Made by a program: the position numbers and the translations under genes
Shown here: positions 22,565 through 33,115 of the stretch, one piece after another
How the letters are laid out: every line of letters starts with the position of its first letter
Position numbering within the stretch: the stretch's first letter is position 1
The notes under the pieces: generated by a model
Told to the model about the DNA's origin: nothing
Database searches by the model: none
What the model saw: the letters and a program-made list of their open reading frames with translations, nothing else
NCBI GenBank assembly: GCA_009760855.2
Contig: WPIO01000042.1
Coordinates: 1,770,001 to 1,834,000 of the forward strand
From: Cristatella mucedo
Lineage: Eukaryota > Bryozoa > Phylactolaemata > Cristatellidae
Length of the DNA: 64,000 bases
Reading direction: 5' to 3'

Positions 22565-23097
22565 ACCATGCAGTGCAGCAGCAGCTGCCGCCCGCACGCT
22601 CGCGGCAGCACGCATGCGCGCGCACGCGTAATGCTCGCGCGCGGTCACGCACCCGCGAAATATCCGCTCAAGGTCGGCTCGGCCGACGACTCGTCGAAGA
22701 CGAGGCTCGCGAATCGCGAACGCTTCCGGAGAATGCGGACTCGACCGGTCGCCCTGCGATTGGCGGTTTGCGTACGCCGTGAACGCACGAACGCGCCGGT
22801 GACAGGCGTCGCCAGTGGCCGCGCCTACTCCGGCGGAACAGTGCCGGCCAGATGCCCCGTCCGCGCGTCGTCGAGCAGCCGGAGTGCACGCCGTCGGAGT
22901 CTTCTAGCGCTCCTTATCTGGCTGGAGCCCTCGTGACTTGTGCCGGATGGAGAAACTCCTGCTAATTTATATAATGTGTACATGCCAGCACATACGCCTG
23001 TGGTCAAAAGTGAGTGCCCACGCTTTTTATAATACACTTTCACCACTTTAAGAGCTAAATGCATTTGAGCTATGAATAGCGATGAACAAAGAAAACT
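22565..23097. other. region without recognised gene
   Basis: GC-rich to 22930, then AT-richer. A 122-codon Arg/Ala-rich frame at 22568-22936 is compositional. Nothing else is recognised. Confidence 0.4.
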
Positions 23098-23268
23098 ACC
23101 ATCTGATTTAACAGTCTCTTTTGTATAGCGACAGAAGAGCCTTTTCGGCTATTACCACAGCTTCCAAAGACAGTTCAGGATCGCCTACCACAGGATTCGA
23201 GCCGACGACCTCGGGACCGAAGCTGTGAAAAGCAACCGCCTTACCTAGCGTGCCATCCTCGCGGATAA
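23098..23268 (-). mobile_element. SINE-I copy
   Basis: Antisense copy with 3' end tctcttttgtatagcgacag, B-box region gattcgagccgacgacctcgg, and head ending at cgtgccatcctcgcgg. It differs from the 56-kb copies by scattered substitutions. Confidence 0.8.
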
Positions 23269-23439
23269 CCGGTCTTGCAATGGTCCCAAATAGCTATGGG
23301 TCGGCAGGAGAATGGTTTGCTTTCACCTTTCACCTTTGCTCTTACGCTCTACCCACAATGCCTGCCACGGCTTGGCTCCTTCGTAGCTAGCCGAGCTGAT
23401 GCACCAGTTTCGGCCTCACCGAGCCCTCAGATACTCAAT

Positions 23440-23820
23440 GGACAATAATTGAGCTGTTCCGTTCCTACGCTTAATGACCGTTGGCACCGTCTGCTTTTGC
23501 TCTACAAGGCCCCCACTGACCTCAGAACTCGCTCCTACAATTCCTACGAAACTTTATCTAGTCACCCGCAGCCAACAGTGGCAGATCCTTTCCAGCACGC
23601 TAATGGCCTTTCGCTCTTGGATGGCAGCCAGCTTTCACATATTGAATGACAATAAAACTAACCCTCTACTTATGGGATAACCATGCATCCCTCAGAATTT
23701 GGAAAACTTATCCCTTCAGGGGTTCGGTCAGCATATCTTCTGCAGCATCTGCACGAAACCTGGGTGTCCAATTTCAAAAGGACCTTTCACTAAGCTACTT
23801 TCAGCTATGTAATGTATTGT
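23440..23820 (+). pseudogene. LINE-A reverse transcriptase fragment
   Basis: Split over frames, it still shows the order found in the intact copy at 59114: a MAA-like segment (wmaas), LNDNKTN, a met-gly segment, then ISSAASARNLGVQFQKDLSL. Stops and shifts break it. It is truncated at both ends and runs into a minus-strand LINE-B copy at about 23805. Confidence 0.7.
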
Positions 23821-24838
23821 ATCTCCGCCTGTAACTCCACAAAGTCATTAAGACCATGTGGGTGTTACGAAGGAGAGTTTTGTATAGCGAACTCACAGCC
23901 TAAGTGGCTTTCGGTACGCATTCGGTAGCCAACAAATTTCATCTCATGCCACAAAGAGAAAGTGGGAAGCATAGCAGAGTGAGGAGAGCTGTTGAGGTAG
24001 TGAGTAGCATAGAAGTAGCAGCTGAGGACCGCTGAAAAGGATGGGCCATAGTCGGCAGCAGCAGAGTGGTTGTCGTTGCGTAAGAATTCTGGAAGCGAGT
24101 TCCACAGCCTAGAACCTGCAGAGCTAAAGCTTCTGTCGCCAACGGTCTTTAAGCGGAAGAATAGAACGGCTAATTTATTGTCCACACAGGACCTGAGGGC
24201 GCGAACAGGCTGAAACTGATGCAGCAGTTCAGCTAGGTACAAAGGAGCCAAGCCGTGGCAGGCCTTGCGGGTCAGCGTAAGAACTTTGCTCTGCATCCTT
24301 TGCTCAACCGGCAACCATCCTAGCTCTTTCAGCAAAGGAGACGCGTGGTGAAACCTCTGGGACTTAAAAAGCTAGCCTTGCAGCCATATTCATAGCCAGC
24401 AGCAGTGGCCTATTAGCTTTCTTTGGTAGCCCAGCCAAAAGGGATTTACAATAATCAAGCCGAGACAGAACTAAAGAGCTAGTTAAATTCTTTTACAAGC
24501 GACTGTGGGAGACAGCTCTTAATCTTGAATAGGGATCGGACGTGATGGCTAGCTGTAGAAGCAGTCTTCTGAATGAAGCTTTTAAAATTGAGGCAGCTGT
24601 CGAAAACGACACCTAAATTCCGAGCACGTGTTGATGGTCACACAGTAGCATCACTTATTAGAAGAGCAAAGCCTTTTAATCCAGCCATACGCTTAGGGTG
24701 TCCTCTGAGCAGCAGTTCGGTTTTATCATCATTTAATTTCAGGAAGTTTTCCGACATCCAGGATCGAATGTCGGCAAGGCAAGCATTCAGTTTCTCAGTT
24801 GCTGCAGCAGATTCCGTCCATGCGCTGCAGCACACATG
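23805..24838 (-). pseudogene. LINE-B 3' half (reverse transcriptase C-terminus)
   Basis: The minus strand has a 156-codon open frame (23865-24335) with LGWLPVEQRMQ, GLAPLYLAELLH and RSFSSAGSRLWNSLPEF. This order is the conserved C-terminal region of L2/CR1-type reverse transcriptases. Upstream to 24838 the frame is broken, but LNDDKTELL and DIRSWMSENFLKL (active-site-distal region) are recognisable. The 3' end is ggagttacaggcggagataca. It is 5'-truncated and joined to GC-rich DNA. Confidence 0.8.
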
Positions 24839-24880
24839 ACGCGGCCGCGGCCAGTCCAAGCCAGCGCTTCGCCTCGCGGC

Positions 24881-25020
24881 CGGAGAGAGAGAGAGACAGA
24901 GAGGGGAGAGAGACAAGAGAGAGAGAGAGACAGGGAGGGGAGAGAGAGACAAGTAGGGGAGAGGGAGAGACAGAGAGAGGGGAGAGAGACAAGAGAGAGA
25001 GAGAGAGAGAGAGAGAGACA
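24881..25020. repeat. imperfect (GA)n tract with GACA words
   Basis: GA repeats interrupted at regular distance by gacagagaggggaga and gacaagagag, giving a loose higher-order pattern. It is not coding. Confidence 0.9.
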
Positions 25021-25605
25021 GCATGCTGGAGGTGGGTGGAGCCTCCGTCGGCCGGCCCTGACCTATCCTTCACCTAGCCGCCTCGCAGCGTCGTAGCGGT
25101 GCCCGCGGAGCTCGGAAATTAATTTCGTCCGCCTAATAATACGAGTCCAGCCGTCCGCTCGCTCGGTCACCCGCCGGTCAGGTGCGCGACCGGTCGTCTT
25201 TCCGCGGGCCCGGCTCGGCTCGCAGGCGACTCAATTAAAGTTAGACGCGCCGCTGCTAGACGCTCCGAGCGGGCGCTCCGAGCGCGCTACTCCGTCGCCG
25301 AGTCCGCGGTGCTGGCTTGGACCGGCGGGCAGCTCCGCGCTCGGTCGCGCGAAGGCTGCGCGTTTCGAAACGCGCAGCCTTCGCGCTCGGCGGAAGGTGC
25401 GCGGCGAGGCCGGCGGCGAGCGCCTGAACGAACGGTCCGCGCGTTGCCGCTAGGCGGCGCCGCGGCCCTCACGAAGCGGCACACCGTCGTCGCCTTATCC
25501 TTCCGCCCGCAAGGGGTCGCGGAGGCAGGCGACGGGCGCTAGAAGAAGTGGGCGCCGCTTGCTCAGCGGTTCGCTCGCACGGCGCGGTGCTTCGTCGACC
25601 AAAAG
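25021..25605. other. CpG-rich block, no gene recognised
   Basis: Dense CpG DNA with overlapping short frames. The 40-bp palindrome below is its main structural element. It may be part of a promoter for the candidate exon at 25606. Confidence 0.4.
25347..25386. repeat. 40-bp perfect palindrome
   Basis: The arms gcgcgaaggctgcgcgtttc and its exact reverse complement meet without spacer at 25366/25367 (tttcgaaa in the centre). The flanking bases do not extend the symmetry. It can extrude a cruciform or form a 20-bp hairpin in single strands. Confidence 0.95.
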
Positions 25606-25607
25606 GA

Positions 25608-25688
<81 letters not shown>

Positions 25689-25751
25689 GTTTGACTGCTG
25701 ACGTAGGCGAGGAAGAAGATGGCGCGCGCGCCGCATCGCGCGCTCCGCGAG
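25606..25751 (+). other. candidate first exon: ATG, poly-Ala, splice donor
   Basis: An ATG in aaaggATGGcgg opens a frame that encodes about 26 Ala from a (GGC)n array, then GLTADVGEEEDGARAASRA. It reaches a consensus donor cgcgag/gtgagcgcg at 25751. No downstream exon is recognised before the LINE-A tail at 25818. The frame may be fortuitous, and the poly-Ala rests wholly on the microsatellite. Confidence 0.2.
25608..25688. repeat. (GGC)27 trinucleotide repeat
   Basis: 81 bp of uninterrupted GGC. Both strands read as homopolymers (Ala, Arg, Gly on one strand; Ala, Pro, Arg on the other). Confidence 0.95.
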
Positions 25752-25770
25752 GTGAGCGCGCGATGCGGCG
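25729..25770. repeat. 17-bp perfect inverted repeat, 8-base loop
   Basis: The arms are 25729-25745 (cgccgcatcgcgcgctc) and 25754-25770, its exact reverse complement, with loop cgcgaggt. The donor-like gtgagc lies at the start of the right arm. Confidence 0.95.
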
Positions 25771-25817
25771 GGCGGCGCTCGGAGTCCTGAGAGCCATCGA
25801 CCCCTCCCCGCCGGCAG

Positions 25818-25900
25818 TTAATAATAATAACACGCTTATTTTCATAGCGCCATTGAGATCTCGAACCTCTTTCTCGGCACTTTGCACATCGCTGGGAGGC
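25818..25900 (-). repeat. LINE-A 3' tail
   Basis: (ATA)n then antisense stem-loop tail (tagcgccattgagatctcgaacctctttctcggcactttgc). It is truncated just beyond the stem. Confidence 0.7.
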
Positions 25901-25969
25901 GAACGCCGGCCGGCAGCCACCGACGGCGAGATTAGCTGGCGTAGCGGCACAAGAGTCTTAACGGTTGTC

Positions 25970-26075
25970 ACCGCCGCCGCTAGCTGTTGGCAGTAAAGGA
26001 TCGCCCGCTGCCGGACTCGAACCCGCCATCCGGATAGTGGAGAGAGACCGCGTTACCTCCCGGCAATGAAGAGCG
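25970..26075 (-). mobile_element. degenerate SINE-I-related head
   Basis: The sequence ggcagtaaaggatcgcccgctg ... ggactcgaacccgcc ... cgcgttacctccc matches the antisense order of SINE-I (gatcgcc, B-box, gccttacct) with heavy divergence. The stretch 26076-26450 is GC-rich and unassigned. Confidence 0.5.
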
Positions 26076-26450
26076 ACCGTCGGGCTAAGAGCCAGTGCGA
26101 GCTCGCTTTCACGCGCGCGCGCGTGAGCGTCGCGGTGGGTGGCGAAAGTCGACATATCAGCCGCGCCCTCGCTCGACAGTTGCACGCCCCTCGCCACGGT
26201 CGATTTTCCCGTCGTCGCAGATAGGACCCGTCCGTCGGCCCAGTCGATTTGAGTCCGACGATCGCTCGCCGCCGCTGAAAGGCGGCGAGTCGGCACTCCG
26301 GGCTACAGCGGGGCGGGTGCTGGCGAGCGGTCGGATGCGTAGCGTCGTTGCGTAGCGTCTTTGCGTCGTTGCGTAGTGTCGCCGCGCCGGCCGGTCGCCC
26401 GATCTCGCTGACCTTTCTTCCCCAAGGGCACGGCCCCGCGAAATAACTTT

Positions 26451-26920
<470 letters not shown>

Positions 26921-27014
26921 CTCGTCAGCAAACGGAGTAAGACCAGCCGCTAATATGAATGAAGCCATTGTACTTAATTGAGTTGGGCAAGTAGGAAGAG
27001 AGTAAATATGCAGT

Positions 27015-27172
27015 GAATTTATTTTCATAACGCCGCAAGAGAACTTAAATCTCTATTCGGGCGCTTCGCTTATGCCACGGGGCTCGAGCCCACAACCTCG
27101 GTCATCGCATGCATTCACCTTGACCTCGGTGGCCGACGGCGCGCATCTTAACCGCTGAGCCAAACCAGCGAA
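27015..27172 (-). mobile_element. SINE-II copy with internal insertion
   Basis: Antisense: tail cgccgcaagagaacttaaatctctattcgggcgc, then ggggctcgagcccacaacctcgg (B-box), then the head ending ttaaccgctgagccaaaccagc. Compared with the copies at 7872 and 12558 it has about 25 extra bases between B-box and A-box, with a repeated tgacctcggt word. Confidence 0.75.
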
Positions 27173-28165
27173 CTAGAGCTGCAAGGGAGTGACAGAACCT
27201 CGAATTCGACGCTTAGCTCGCGGGCGACCGACCGGTGCAATGAGGTAGTCCCGAAGTTCGCGACATTCAAGCCTGGCTTCCGAGTTTTGCATTATTTGTG
27301 AGAAACATTCTATTACGCCGTCGGAAAGAAACGCGAAGACGTATATACATTATAGCGATCTCAGTGCGAGACGTCTTAATTGCAAGGCTGCATGTTAATT
27401 CCAGCGTCGCCCTCACCGCAAGTACGAAGGAGTAGATGTTAACGTACCAACCACGACTTGCTTCGTACATCGCCCGAGTTCAGCTCCCGATTATGGTAAT
27501 CGTCTTGAAGCACCGCGATATCTCTCGCACGCTACTTATCGCGCTATTGGGCGATTTATGAATGCGACTAACGGCTCCAGCCGGACGTTGCTTTTTTCTG
27601 AGGCACGCCTTTAATAGATCCGCCAGTTCGACGTCACTCGAACTGCTTCCCTTAAGTCGCCAGCTGGTCGCGAGCGCTCAGAAGCAGGCGCGTGCGTGCG
27701 CGCGGTAGCCGCGAGCGTCGTATTTCGCTCTCGCCTGTCCCCGACGGCTGCTGCAGGGCAGAGGCTGAGTGCCAGCTGACGCGCCAACCTCAGGCGCGGT
27801 CCAGTCAGCTTGGCCGACACGATTTCAACCGCCCATTCGCTCTTTCGCGCTGCGGGCGACGCACTAGCAGTGACGTTTTCATGCCGACGGAGAATTGAAT
27901 AAGCAAACGTAGCGAAGGGGGCGGTCAAAGCTTCGCATGGCCTTGAAGCAAGCCCTACCGACTGCATGGATTTCCAGCCTAAAGGTGCAGACCCGCTGCT
28001 CGCAGAGGTGGCCGTGATCACTCACCACTGCGGCTGTGAGCGGTCGGCAGCTAGCAGGCGTCGCCCACTGGTCCCGGCGGCCGCAGAGCCGGCTGTGGCC
28101 GCCACCGTATCGCATACATGCCACCGTTACCGGCGACAGTGCACTCACTGCCATGCCGCTTTCGC
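27173..28165. other. region downstream of the nuclear receptor gene, no gene recognised
   Basis: Mixed DNA with frames below 140 codons. Nothing recognisable is encoded. It lies beyond the predicted poly(A) site of the minus-strand gene. Confidence 0.45.
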
Positions 28166-28179
28166 TTTATTTTTTTATT
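28166..28179 (-). terminator. candidate poly(A) signals of the nuclear receptor gene
   Basis: On the minus strand two AATAAA hexamers lie at 28179-28174 and 28171-28166. They are about 715 bases past the stop codon at 28892 and are the first clear AATAAA motifs found downstream. The interval 28180-28891 would be the 3' untranslated region and contains short (GCT)n runs. Confidence 0.4.
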
Positions 28180-28891
28180 AATAACATCAAGCGGCCAGAG
28201 AGCTGCTTCTGAGTAGCCGTTGACCGCCACCACCACCAATTGTCGCCGAAATAAATACGGCGCCCGCCAGCCAGCGAAGCCTGCGGGGCGCCGAGCGGCG
28301 GACCCGGCGTCGACGGACGGGCGGCCCCGTGTGCTGGTCGACAAGATGCTTGCCGACTCTCGTCTGCCGCGAGACTCATCGAACTTGGCGAAGAAGCCTG
28401 CTGCCGCTCGTCATCAGTTCTCCACACTCCGGACGTGGCAACCGCCGGTGCTGCAGCAGCACCGAAACTGCAGCAGCACCGAAACTGCAGCAGCAGCTGC
28501 CGCCTCAACTGCTGGAGGCGACGAGTCGAAACCCAGCTTCGCCGACTTGGGCCGCAGGGCCTCGCATGAACTGGTGGGGTAGGGGGCGAGAGTAAGCGCT
28601 CGGAACTGCCGAAGCCCCGCCGGAAGAGGAAGATCGCCTAGGCTGCTGCTCGCGACGGCTGCCGGTTTGTTTCGGCGTCAGCTGTCCGACAGAAAAATAA
28701 AAGTAAGAGCAAACAGCCGGCCGGCAACTAGCCTGCGACGACCGATCCACGCAGAGGAGGACCCAGCGTCTTCCGATCTGGGTCCTGACCGTGAAAGCAA
28801 GAGCCCCAGCCGTTCGGTTCGAGCGCCACGAGCTTCGAAGGCCGAAAACGAGGCCACGACGCCGAAAACGAGGCAGCCGGTCCACGACGGC

Positions 28892-29202
28892 TCACAGCAG
28901 CAGAGGGCGGATGATGTCCATGAGCAGCAGGCGCATGTCGACCGCCGGTCCGGTGAGCCGCTCGCAGAAGAGCACCTCGAAAGTGTGCACGTCGATGGCG
29001 TACAGTGCCGGCAGGCAGAGCAGCAGCTGCGAGTAGCGGTCGATGCCGCCGGCTGCTGCTGCTGCAGTGTCACTGCCTCCGACACCGTCGCCGCTGCCAG
29101 ACGCCGAGGCCGTTGTGTGCCGCAGCAGCTCATCCATGAGTCGGCGCCGAGTCTGACTGATGAGCCGGTCTGCGAGCGTGCTGCTGCATGAATGCTGTCC
29201 GT
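28892..29202 (-). CDS. nuclear receptor, last exon (LBD helices 9-12)
   Basis: This exon encodes about 102 residues plus a split Asp and ends with TGA. ADRLISQTRRRLMDELL fits helix 9 of a nuclear receptor ligand-binding domain. RYSQLLLCLPALYAI fits the helix-10 consensus (RFgkLLLrLPaLRsi). FEVLFCERLTG fits helix 11, and the protein stops shortly after LLLMDII, as NR2E receptors (TLX/PNR type) stop after their short LLsDMy/f AF-2 motif. A serine/glycine/alanine-rich loop of about 25 residues separates helices 9 and 10, longer than usual. The acceptor is ccgcccgctgtag at 29203. It restores the Asp of the common LFxxD motif in phase with the preceding exon. The family assignment is from memory of these motifs. 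Confidence 0.75.
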
Positions 29203-29714
29203 CTACAGCGGGCGGTGTTAGAGCCGAGCTTGAGAGGGGGCCCGTGCATCGCCAGGCTTCGCTGCACACAGAGCAGCCTTCATTCACTAGCAGCTAGCGA
29301 ATTGCCAGTGCCGATCGAGCTTCGCCAGCCCGCAGCAGCAGCAGAAGCAGAAGCAGCAGTAGAAGCAGCAGCGGCAGAAGCAGAAGTAGAAGCAGCAGCA
29401 GTAGAAGCAGCAGCAGAAGCAGCAATAGAAGCAGCAGCAGAAGCAGCAGCAGTAGAAGCAGCAGCAGAAGCAGCAGCAGCAGCAGAAGCAGCAGCAGCAG
29501 TAGAAGCAGCAGCAGCAGTAGAAGCAGCAGCAGCAGTAGAAGCAGCAGCAGCAGGACCTGGGCTGGGCAGATGCAGCCACCATTCGAGCCATTCAAACTG
29601 AGCGAGCAGCGATCCAAACATCTGATCCGAGCACCTGATGGCTAGCTGGCGAGCTACTAGCTCAACCGGTCTCGACAGAGGTGGTCCCAGCCTGCAGCCG
29701 GTTTGGGCACTCAC
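29203..29714 (-). other. 512-bp intron containing a (GCT)n-type repeat
   Basis: The donor is tctcg/gtgagtgcc and the acceptor gctgtag/ac on the minus strand. Its middle 220 bp are a CTG/CTT trinucleotide array. Reading on from the upstream exon hits a stop within 15 codons, which supports the intron. Confidence 0.65.
29331..29553. repeat. (AGC)n/(AGA)n trinucleotide array, about 220 bp
   Basis: On the plus strand AGC triplets are interrupted by AGA, AGT and CGG; on the minus strand it is (CTG)n. The array lies wholly inside the intron between the last two LBD exons. Poly-Ala, poly-Leu and poly-Cys frames are artefacts. Confidence 0.9.
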
Positions 29715-29804
29715 CGAGATGGAAGAGAGTGATGGCGAACAGCAGGTCGAGCTCGACCCTGTCCAGCTTGAGGCCGTGGCACTTATCGATGAACGACGTG
29801 ACAG
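29715..29804 (-). CDS. nuclear receptor, internal exon (LBD helices 7-8)
   Basis: A 90-bp exon between acceptor tcttttgtag and donor gtgagtgcc. It encodes VTSFIDKCHGLKLDRVEL followed by DLLFAITLFHL. This fits helices 7-8 of nuclear receptors (in TLX-like receptors roughly ...F...l..L.ld..Ey.cLraIvLF). It was too short to appear as an open frame. Incoming phase (2 bases) and outgoing phase (1 base) match both neighbouring exons, giving continuous LBD order across three exons. Confidence 0.75.
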
Positions 29805-31287
29805 CTACAAAAGACGGCGGCGCCCAATCCAATTCAGGGCACTGAGTACAATTTCTGCAAGCTTTTCAGGCTTCAAATCACGGTAATACTAGATTAGTAA
29901 AATAAAATAGGGGCAAACTGGCTGCTGGTGGTACATTGAGCAGCAGCTGAATGGAGATCTTATCCAAGGGGAAAGCTGGTTGCACTTCACGAACCAGGTC
30001 GTAGGTTCGAGCCACGATAAAGAGGCAACTCTCTAGCACATCCTCTGCAAGCAGGGTGAAAAAACCTTATGGTACCTGGCTGCCGCTGTGCACGAGGCCG
30101 CTGAATAATCGGCTGGTCTGACTTTGCTCAAATGTGCTCGGCTAATTTGCTTACACACACACTGCACACTATCACACACATACACGCGCTTGCCCGCTAA
30201 CTCACTCACTCGGGAGGACGCTGTTGAATGAGACTTAAAGAACAAGCGACGTGGGACGCTGCTGCAGCGCTTTTTATGGGGGAGGGGGAATCGTTGAATG
30301 TCAGACTTGGCCGAGCACCGATCGCAGAGGGTCACAATGAATCAGAGTCAGATCAGACGACGACTGAGCCGCCATCAGCATCGACAGAAAACTGTTAGAA
30401 CAGCGGCAGCCGCGGCCGGGATCCCTCGAAGCTCGAGGTAGCACGTGCACGCACGGTGGTAGGACGGCCAATAGCAGAGGCTTCGCCGGGAAAGCGATTC
30501 GCTGGGGGCGGGCGGGTCGCCATGGCAGCCGTGCAAGGAAGCTCCCTGCTGGTTAGCTCACGTTGGCGCTCGAGGGCCACTCTCACCCGTTAGCGCTAGG
30601 GGGCGCTTCTGAAGGGACACACTCTGACTGCTTGTTCTCAGATAAACTCTTGCTGTCACTGGTTAAGTTGTCCATTACTAGTCAGAGCTCAGTGACGTCA
30701 GGGAGAGGGAGAGGGGGAGGGAAAGGGGGAGGGAGAGGGGATGCTGACAAAGTAACCGAACGTGGACCGACCTGGAGGGGCGTGTCAGGGGAGCTTGCCT
30801 TCGAACACAACCTTAATAATCAGCTGCCTCGGTAACGTTTCAACCCTTGTGAGAAAATTCTCGCTAACGGCACTGGTAGAGACACTGTGCTTGTACGAAT
30901 AATGCAGTCGAAAAGGAATAAAGCATACGAATACTATCAGACAGCATCTGGGCACAAGCCGACCAGGTAGAGTGCAAGGGTGGCAGCCTGATGGCCATCA
31001 TCTGAGGTGGCAGCAACAGAAATGAAGATGGGTACGAAGATGATACAACAGATCTCAGCGGGGGGGGGGGGGGGGGGGGAAGCAGGAGGGGTCTACAATG
31101 ACCAACCGTGGCTGAGGTAGCCAATGAGGAAATGGTAGGCGACGAGTTGGCGATGACAGATATTTGGGAGTAGCTGCAAGTAGCAGCAGCAGCAGCTGCA
31201 GAGAACGATGCCTGCATCATCAAAGGAGAGCCGAAAAGGCTGAAAGGGAAGGGCTTGGAGGTCAGTGGTGAATGAGAACCAACTCAC
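29805..31287 (-). other. intron of the nuclear receptor gene, about 1.48 kb
   Basis: It runs from donor gcgag/gtgagttgg at 31287 to the acceptor at 29805. It contains a G-run at 31060-31079, a purine-rich ggggagggagagggg stretch at 30703-30740, and a degenerate SINE head near 29965-30080. I looked for an additional LBD exon in it and saw none. Confidence 0.6.
29965..30080 (+). mobile_element. degenerate SINE-I-like head
   Basis: aaccaggtcgtaggttcgagccacg has the B-box ggttcgagcc preceded by the same ggtcgtag found in the 8.7-kb SINE-I copy. The rest is eroded. Confidence 0.4.
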
Positions 31288-33115
31288 CTCGCACAAAGCC
31301 AACTGTGGGCACAGCCGGCCTATTAGCTCCTCCGGCAGAGGAGGTGCCTCCTCCACTGCCGCTGCTGCCGCCTCCTCCTCCTCCTCCTCCTCCTCCGCCG
31401 CCTCCTCCACTGCTGTTGCTGCTGCTGACGCAACCGTTCTGCGATTGCTGATGAGATGCTGCCGGGCTGCCGCTGCGGCCGTGCTGCCCAGGGACCATCG
31501 GGACGACGACAAACGTGAAGTTCTCCTCGGCCAGAAGCCACAGCAGCAGCCGGTGCCAGCTGCTGCACACGAGCGTGGCCTTGTCGTGCTCGCCCACGCC
31601 CTCGAGGGCCGACGTGATTCGCGCCGCTTTCTGCACCGACCGGAGAAGGCAGTCGGACACGCGCGACGTCACCGGATGCAGGTTCTTCTTCGCCAACACC
31701 ACCGGCGATCCGACCGGAGGCGTCGGTGAACCAGCTGCTGACTCGGCAGCTGCTGCCTCCGCCCACGATGATTGTCGCGGCGGTGCAGGTGGCGGCACTG
31801 GGCAATGCTTCTTACTGAGGTCGAGAGGACCGTCGTCGTCGTCGGCTGGCTCGTCGACGGCAGCATACAGGGCACCAGCAGAGGGCTGATGAGCCTTCCT
31901 CTTCCTGTCTGCACCGCTGCCACGGTCAGCCACCTTGACCCCGCACAGTAGGTCTCTGAGCTTGCGGCTAGCAGGCTGCTGCCGCAGGACCTCGACAGCA
32001 GCAGCAGCGGGCGAAAGCCGAGGCGCTGCCGCCAAGGGCACGTGAGGCTGCGGCGGCCACCGCAAGGTGGCGCTGCCATTGTCAGTCCACATGCCTGCCT
32101 GCTGTTCTCGTCGCTCTGACTCCGTTTCATCGTCGGCATCGCGGACTTTGGCCTCGGGTGACGACCGGTGCACCAGGTTGGCAATGGTGTCGCGGACGAA
32201 ATCTGGAAAGCTTCGAGGGCATTCGAAAAGGCTCGTCGACGAGATCTCGCGGCCGGCGGAAGCGGAGCGGGTGTGCGCTGCCGCCGGTGCCACCGAGTGC
32301 CGCAAATCCGAAACCACCGGCGGCGTCACTCTGGCTGCTGCTGCGATCGTCGTCGGCGTCCGTCGGAGGCGGAGGAACTCGTCGGAGGTGGCAGAGCTCA
32401 TGTACGTCAGAGATGACATATCATCGGGCGACCAACGAACGTGGTCGCCGAGCTGCTTCGCTCTAACGTCCGACTGCTGTCGGGCCGACGCGTCAGGACG
32501 GTCGCCGAGCTGCTGCTGCTGCCGATGGGCGCCGAGGCGGCCGAGAGTGTCCGACGGCTCGGGCGGCGGCCACTGCCGTGCGACGGCAGCGTCCTCGTCG
32601 CTCGATTGTCGGCAGGCTTGATGGGGCAGCCGTGGCTCGCCAGCCCATCGAAAAGACGGGCGCTCGCTCGGCGGCGGCAGCGACGCTGCAGCGACTGCTT
32701 TCGGATACGGCGGCAGCGATTCTGCGTACGGAGGAGACAGCAGCAGAAGCGGCGGCGGCTTCTTGCTTGCTGGAGCAAGGACTCGCGTTGGCGACGAGGA
32801 CTGCGACAACCGTGGTGACGAGGACGGATTGGTGAGTGACTGCTGCTGAGCTGCTGCCGCCGCCGCCGTCGTGGGAGAGACGCGAAGCCTAGCGAGATCG
32901 CCACCTGCCGCCGCTGAGTGAGCTCCGGCGAGGCCACTGACGCCGGGCAGAAGGGCAGAAGGCAAGTCGTGGCACTGGAAGCGGCCACCGCCGCCAGGTT
33001 TGGCTGCCAGGTAGTCTCGAAGCGACAGTGCCTCCTGCGTCGTCCTGTGCAGCGACCAGAGGCCCTGCAGCCCGGAGGAGACAGAGTCGGGCTGATAGAC
33101 GATAGGCGGATTCAT
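31288..33115 (-). CDS. nuclear receptor, long exon (disordered region, PLDLSKK, LBD helices 3-5)
   Basis: The open frame extends upstream to 33328, but the true 5' border is uncertain. I start at the Met of MNPPIVYQPDS (33115), which follows acceptor-like sequence. The product from there is about 609 residues. Most of it is low-complexity Ser/Pro/Ala/Gln. A PLDLSKK motif (31808-31828) after an acidic run matches the PxDLS docking motif for the corepressor CtBP. Near the end (31505-31672) SDCLLRSVQKAARI, then GEHDKATLVCSSWHRLLLW, fit helices 3-5 of the ligand-binding domain, including the D and W of the family signature. A Ser/Gly insert with about 14 Gly follows before the donor at 31287. Total predicted protein is about 742 residues. 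No zinc-finger DNA-binding domain is encoded here or recognised upstream. It is either an exon outside my recognition or absent, as in NR0B-like receptors. NR2E-like affinity is inference. Confidence 0.65.

Noticed and set aside
29188-29617. Poly-Ala, poly-Leu and poly-Cys frames across the AGC array
   Set aside because: They are readings of the intronic triplet repeat in three frames; the flanking exons use splice sites on either side.
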